Of a stretch of DNA of 64,000 bases, positions 60,278 through 64,000 are shown piece after piece. The notes beneath the pieces are model-generated. The model did not search any database. It worked only from the letters and a program-made list of their open reading frames with translations, and was not told where the DNA came from. Source of the DNA: Pedobacter westerhofensis (GTDB lineage Bacteria > Bacteroidota > Bacteroidia > Sphingobacteriales > Sphingobacteriaceae); contig NZ_FXTN01000014.1 in NCBI RefSeq assembly GCF_900182595.1, positions 1 to 64,000 of the forward strand, read 5' to 3'. A program made the translations under genes and the position numbers. Within the stretch, counting starts at the first letter, position 1. The number at the start of each line of letters is the position of its first letter.

Positions 60278-60528
60278 GGCTGTTGGTGTAATATTATTTG
60301 ATAAATGGTATTACTTGGCTAGGTTTACCATCAAGCTAGGTTTCAGCAAGTTTAAATTTTCATCACTTGTCATAAATTTCGCTCTCAAATTGGTGTGTTT
60401 GATATACTGGAGGGGATAACAATCCCCTTCAGCTATATGTTTCTCCTGCCCGCGATAACAGATCCCTTTTCTAACCAAAGAAAATTATTGAGTACATTCT
60501 TGTATATTGCGTCAGACATCCATAGAAG

Positions 60529-61278
60529 ATGAAGAATATACTAAAATGTGTAATAATTGATGATGAGCAGCACGCGATTGATCTTTTAACCGATTATGTT
60601 GCTGAACTTCCCTCGCTCTCCCTCTATAAAACTTTCAGAAGCCCGCTGCTTGCGCTGGATAATATCTCTGCCGAAGATGATATTGATATTGTTTTCCTGG
60701 ATATCAATATGCCTGGCATCTCAGGTATCGAATTGGCAAGATCATTACGGAACAAAACTAAAAAGCTGATTTTTATTACAGCACATAGCCAATATGCGCT
60801 GGATGCTTTCGATGTAAGGGCAGATCACTACCTGCTTAAACCAATCAGGCTGAACAAATTTGCCGATATGGTAGCAGAGATTGCCAGCAGCTTAGTGGTA
60901 TCAAAACCGGCAGCAGCTGGCGAAACGGCCTTGCCGGCAGATTTCTTTTTTATCAAGGGCGATGAAAAAAGCAAGATCAGGATCAACATCGGCGATATCG
61001 TGCTGGTTGAGGGCTTAAAGAACTATATCACTATCTATACAAAAAACGAGAAGTTCACTACCTATCTGACCATGACCGAGGTAGAACAGGCACTGGAAGC
61101 CGATGGAAGGTTTATGCGCGTGCATAAATCCTTCATCATCAAAATGGAGGAGATCCGGAAAATCACCGGGAATACCATTTATCTCAACAATGAGAAGGAA
61201 ATCATTTTAGGCGGTTCCTATAAGGACATGTTTAATGCTTACCTGAGTGAGTATTCTCTGAAGACCGGACGTAGATAG
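60529..61278 (+). CDS. LytTR-family response regulator
   Basis: A 249-residue protein. The receiver domain has IIDDEQHAI (acidic pair), phospho-acceptor Asp58 in VFLDINMPG, Thr in FITAHS and Lys in LLKPI. A LytTR DNA-binding domain runs from about 140 (IVLVEGLKNYITIYTKNEKF, RVHKSFIIKMEEI). It is paired with the LytS-type kinase that begins 6 bp later. Direct repeats upstream may be its own site. Confidence 0.93.
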   Translation: MKNILKCVIIDDEQHAIDLLTDYVAELPSLSLYKTFRSPLLALDNISAEDDIDIVFLDINMPGISGIELARSLRNKTKKLIFITAHSQYALDAFDVRADHYLLKPIRLNKFADMVAEIASSLVVSKPAAAGETALPADFFFIKGDEKSKIRINIGDIVLVEGLKNYITIYTKNEKFTTYLTMTEVEQALEADGRFMRVHKSFIIKMEEIRKITGNTIYLNNEKEIILGGSYKDMFNAYLSEYSLKTGRR

Positions 61279-61284
61279 GTACAG

Positions 61285-62364
61285 ATGCTGCATAAATTGT
61301 CAAAAATTCTGAGCTTGTACAGAGTGCACATTTTATCATGGAGCATTTACATTGTCTATGAAATGATCGTGGTAGCAGTGATCAGCAAACTCACAGGCTC
61401 TGTAACTGCCTATGTTGTCCATTATATCTTTAACATTTTTCTCTTTTATATCCATGCTTATACGGTGCTGCCAAGGGTTTTCAAAAAAAGGGCACAGGTA
61501 TTCTGGAGACTTCCGCTTACCATTATCGTAGAAGTTGCGGTCTACTTTGTTATTGTATATTTTGTAGATTACATTCTGCTCCGGTACTTGCATCTCATGC
61601 CTGAGATCAGCCTTACCATCGATACACTCTTTATTGTCAAAGCTATTTACAGGGCAGTTTATTTTATCGGAGTTTCTACAGGATATTATTTCCTGATTAC
61701 TTTTATCAAAGAGCGTACGCTAAACGAAAAACTGGAGAAACAAAAGCTGATTGATATCATTGATCAGCAAAAGGTGAAGAATGAATTGAATGTTGCTGTT
61801 AATGCTTACCTGAAAGCACAGATCAATCCACATTTCTTATTCAATACCCTGAGCTTTATTTATAATAATATAAGAAAAACCTCCCCAAAAGCTGCCGAGG
61901 CGATTATCACTTTATCAGACATGATGCGGTATGCCATTGAATCAGAAAATTCTGAAGGCCTGGTATTGCTCTCTGAAGAAGTAGAACAACTCAGAAATTT
62001 AATCCTGCTGCACCAGATCAGGCAGGATGATACCCTTTACCTCAGGCTTGAATACAGCCCGGGAACTTCCCAAACTACCTTTATTCCACTGGTGCTGCTC
62101 ACCCTTGCAGAGAATATATTTAAACATGGTAACCTGAGCAGGGCATCCCGTCCGGCTACGATCTCCGTCAGGATTACCCAGGCCAATCTTCAGATTACAA
62201 CAGCAAACCTGATCAATGAAGGAAAAGGTGAAATCAGCCATCACCTTGGACTGGAAAATATCAGGCAGCGGCTCTTGCATACTTATGGAGAAAAATCCAG
62301 CATTATATATTCTACAGACACTGATCATTATTTTCATGTAAATGTTACGTTGAGCTATCATTGA
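61285..62364 (+). CDS. LytS-type sensor histidine kinase
   Basis: A 359-residue kinase with about four N-terminal helices (residues 10-155) and a short coiled-coil. The His_kinase (PF06580) core has KAQINPHFLFNTLSFIYNNI with the phospho-acceptor His. The ATPase N-box is replaced by the family's TLAENIFKHG, and HLGLENIRQRL ends it. No large sensor domain is present; the signal is probably sensed in the membrane. Confidence 0.92.
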   Translation: MLHKLSKILSLYRVHILSWSIYIVYEMIVVAVISKLTGSVTAYVVHYIFNIFLFYIHAYTVLPRVFKKRAQVFWRLPLTIIVEVAVYFVIVYFVDYILLRYLHLMPEISLTIDTLFIVKAIYRAVYFIGVSTGYYFLITFIKERTLNEKLEKQKLIDIIDQQKVKNELNVAVNAYLKAQINPHFLFNTLSFIYNNIRKTSPKAAEAIITLSDMMRYAIESENSEGLVLLSEEVEQLRNLILLHQIRQDDTLYLRLEYSPGTSQTTFIPLVLLTLAENIFKHGNLSRASRPATISVRITQANLQITTANLINEGKGEISHHLGLENIRQRLLHTYGEKSSIIYSTDTDHYFHVNVTLSYH

Positions 62365-62595
62365 TCTTCCTACGGTAATTTGTAGTAAATAATTACCATC
62401 AATCCACTGGTTTGTAATGGTGTTGTCTGTTTTAAAAGACTTATATCCTTATTTTATTTTGTATTTATCATATATAGATGTATTATATTGTGGCTTTATG
62501 CTTTTGTTGACATTTTTGGCATTATCTCTCTACAACAGCCCTGTTTTGGTATGTGGTTTGTAAACTTTCAGGTATCTAACTTGAAAAACAAAATT

Positions 62596-63123
62596 ATGAG
62601 CACAAACGACTTCAATTACCAGCTTTACAGTTATAAGGACTCCTTACATGCATTTGCGATCTCGTTTACTCGGGATGTTGAAGACGCAAACGACCTGGTG
62701 CAGGATACCATGTTAAAGGCCATTAATTATTCTACACATTTTAAAGAAGGGACTAATTTTAAGGCCTGGCTTTACACCATCATGAAAAACACTTTCATCA
62801 ATAATTACAGAAGGGCCACCAAAACTAATTCTATCATGACTGTAACTGATGAGATCACTTCAGACAAACTGCACTACAGTGCCAGTGTTAATGATAGTGA
62901 TGGTAAATTTGTAATGGAAGATATTTATAAAGCGCTTGCAAAATTACAGCCTGAATACTATGTGCCTTTTCTGAAATACTTTGAAGGCTTTAAATACTAT
63001 GAAATTGCAGAACAACTGGATATTCCAATTGGAACTGTTAAAACAAGAATACATGTTGCCAGGCAACTGCTCAAAAAAAGCCTGAAAATGCATTATCAAA
63101 ATTTTCTGCCAAAGGTAGCTTAG
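62596..63123 (+). CDS. ECF-type RNA polymerase sigma factor
   Basis: A 175-residue sigma-70 factor: region 2 has DVEDANDLVQDTMLKAI and FKAWLYTIMKNTFINNYRR, and region 4 has YEIAEQLDIPIGTVKTRIHVARQLL. No anti-sigma gene is adjacent. The ATG at 62596 is used, since the frame upstream shows no family sequence. A DUF1345 membrane protein follows after 95 bp on the same strand, but nothing shows that they work together. Confidence 0.92.
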   Translation: MSTNDFNYQLYSYKDSLHAFAISFTRDVEDANDLVQDTMLKAINYSTHFKEGTNFKAWLYTIMKNTFINNYRRATKTNSIMTVTDEITSDKLHYSASVNDSDGKFVMEDIYKALAKLQPEYYVPFLKYFEGFKYYEIAEQLDIPIGTVKTRIHVARQLLKKSLKMHYQNFLPKVA

Positions 63124-63218
63124 TCATCGCTTTAGCTATCAAAAGATGATCAGTGCTGATTATATTGTTTAATTTGACTACCATTGTGTATTCATTTTTA
63201 CTAAATCACGCCACCTGA

Positions 63219-63893
63219 ATGTATATTACAAGACTAGATGCACACCATAAATTGCTGATCTCTCTTGTTGCAGCACTGATCATCTTCTTTTCTGTCCACA
63301 CCAAAGTTTCTCTCAATACCAGTCTTGTGATCACCTGGATTACCTATGCATCCTTCATGCTGGGACTCTACTGGTCGACCATTTTTACTGTTCATCCGCT
63401 GGAAATGAAAAAGGTGGCAAAGATGCAGGACAGCAACCGTACCCTGATATTTATGTTTGTGCTGGCTGCTGCCGTAGCGAGCCTCTTTGTAGTAGTACTT
63501 TTGTTAAGTTCTACAAAACAGTTGACCGGGGTAGAACTGTCACTTCATGTTTTTCTGTCTGTTGCTGCCGTAGTTTGTTCATGGGCTTTGGTACACACGA
63601 TATTTGTATTCCGGTACGCACACCTGTATTATGAAAATGCACCTGTAAAAAATGAGGGGGCAGACTCAAAATATGTAGAAGGACTGGAATTTCCGGAAGA
63701 GAAGGAACCGGATTATCTCGATTTTAGTTACTTTTCATTTGTGATCGGTATGACCTTCCAGGTATCGGATGTTGAGATCAGCTCTAAACGTATCCGCCGT
63801 CTGGCTTTAATGCACAGTCTGGTTTCCTTTGCTTTCAACACCGTTATAGTTGCCCTAAGCATCAACATCATCTCAGGACTGATCACCAAATAA
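63219..63893 (+). CDS. DUF1345-family membrane protein
   Basis: A 224-residue protein with about five helices: LLISLVAALIIFFSV, LVITWITYASFMLGLYW, IFMFVLAAAVASLFVVVLL, the helix around AAVVCSWALVHTIFVFRYAHLYY, and the last LVSFAFNTVIVALSINIISG. The HTIFVFRYAHLYY and FSYFSFVIGMTFQVSD segments are the family core. Function is unknown. Confidence 0.85.
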   Translation: MYITRLDAHHKLLISLVAALIIFFSVHTKVSLNTSLVITWITYASFMLGLYWSTIFTVHPLEMKKVAKMQDSNRTLIFMFVLAAAVASLFVVVLLLSSTKQLTGVELSLHVFLSVAAVVCSWALVHTIFVFRYAHLYYENAPVKNEGADSKYVEGLEFPEEKEPDYLDFSYFSFVIGMTFQVSDVEISSKRIRRLALMHSLVSFAFNTVIVALSINIISGLITK

Positions 63894-63911
63894 ATCTTAC
63901 CGGGCGCGTTT

Positions 63912-64000
63912 TTACTTTCTGCGTATCCGGGCAGTATGGTCTGTGCCGAACAGTTCAATCATCAGCAAAACAGCTCCCTCACTGAGGGATTCAAAATCTA
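63912..64000 (-). CDS. C-terminal end of an unidentified minus-strand gene
   Basis: The frame enters from the window edge and ends in a TAA at 63914-63912. The last 29 residues end IELFGTDHTARIRRK. No family can be named from this piece. It is convergent with the DUF1345 gene, 19 bp away. Confidence 0.45.
   Translation of the reverse strand, partial: DFESLSEGAVLLMIELFGTDHTARIRRK

Noticed and set aside
1..64000. CRISPR array, prophage or insertion sequence
   Set aside because: No regularly spaced repeats, integrase, transposase or phage structural genes were seen.

Overview
The window looks like chromosomal DNA of a Bacteroidota bacterium, most likely of the Sphingobacteriaceae (Pedobacter/Mucilaginibacter type). 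The signs are several exact TAnnTTTG '-7' promoter boxes, A-rich leaders instead of Shine-Dalgarno sites, a TonB-dependent receptor, a signal-peptide-bearing Tricorn-like protease, LytTR/LytS two-component genes, and an EF-P that ends in the usual Bacteroidota sequence. The genus is inferred from overall protein resemblance, not from a search. No phage, IS element or CRISPR array is visible.

Region 1 (1 to about 34.8 kb) is a dense island of small stress and xenobiotic-type enzymes with their own regulators. It holds short-chain dehydrogenases (1517, 5960, 14590, 22018, 28377 and a decayed one near 21430), an aldo/keto reductase, a quinone oxidoreductase, a lipoamide dehydrogenase, a flavin hydroxy-acid oxidase and five alpha/beta hydrolases. 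It also holds a Tricorn-like protease, GNAT acetyltransferases, and TetR (2), HxlR (2), AraC (3), MarR and Crp/Fnr regulators. Perfect or near-perfect palindromes of at least four kinds lie at the promoters: TATACC-N4-GGTATA (three sites), TGACC-N4-GGTCA (three sites), ATAATGATCGTTAT (two sites) and ACTTG-N7-CAAGT (three sites). They show which regulators probably control which genes, including one pairing of a TetR repressor with a hydrolase gene more than 5 kb away. One dehydrogenase has an in-frame amber codon and another is a remnant with four in-frame stops.

Region 2 (about 35 to 45 kb) holds two MFS transporters, an unknown membrane protein, a thioesterase, an MsrA-like protein and EF-P. 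It ends with a set of PepSY membrane protein, one-domain ModE-like regulator and TonB-dependent receptor. A CGTTAT-N12-ATAACG inverted repeat, the arrangement of the E. coli ModE operator, sits directly upstream of the receptor, so the set is probably controlled by molybdate or tungstate.

Region 3 (45.1 to 53.8 kb) is the most striking part. It is a same-strand operon of a membrane Ser/Thr kinase, an FHA-associated-type protein, a membrane PP2C phosphatase, one 1317-residue polypeptide fusing a RodA/FtsW (SEDS) glycosyltransferase to a class B penicillin-binding transpeptidase, and an FHA-domain protein. This is nearly the same set of functions as the actinobacterial pknB-pknA-pbpA-rodA-pstP-fhaB-fhaA cluster, with rodA and pbpA merged into one gene. 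All catalytic motifs of kinase, phosphatase, SEDS and transpeptidase are present. It suggests a phospho-regulated peptidoglycan synthase module in a phylum where this arrangement is not textbook knowledge.

Region 4 (53.8 to 64 kb) contains a decayed TonB-receptor remnant, a clan GH-A-like lipoprotein, an unknown protein and a SNF2/SWIM helicase. These are followed by a tRNA-Cys(GCA) with poor end pairing, a LytTR response regulator with its LytS-type kinase (preceded by 16-bp direct repeats 20 bp apart), an ECF sigma factor, a DUF1345 membrane protein and the C-terminal end of a minus-strand gene that runs off the window.
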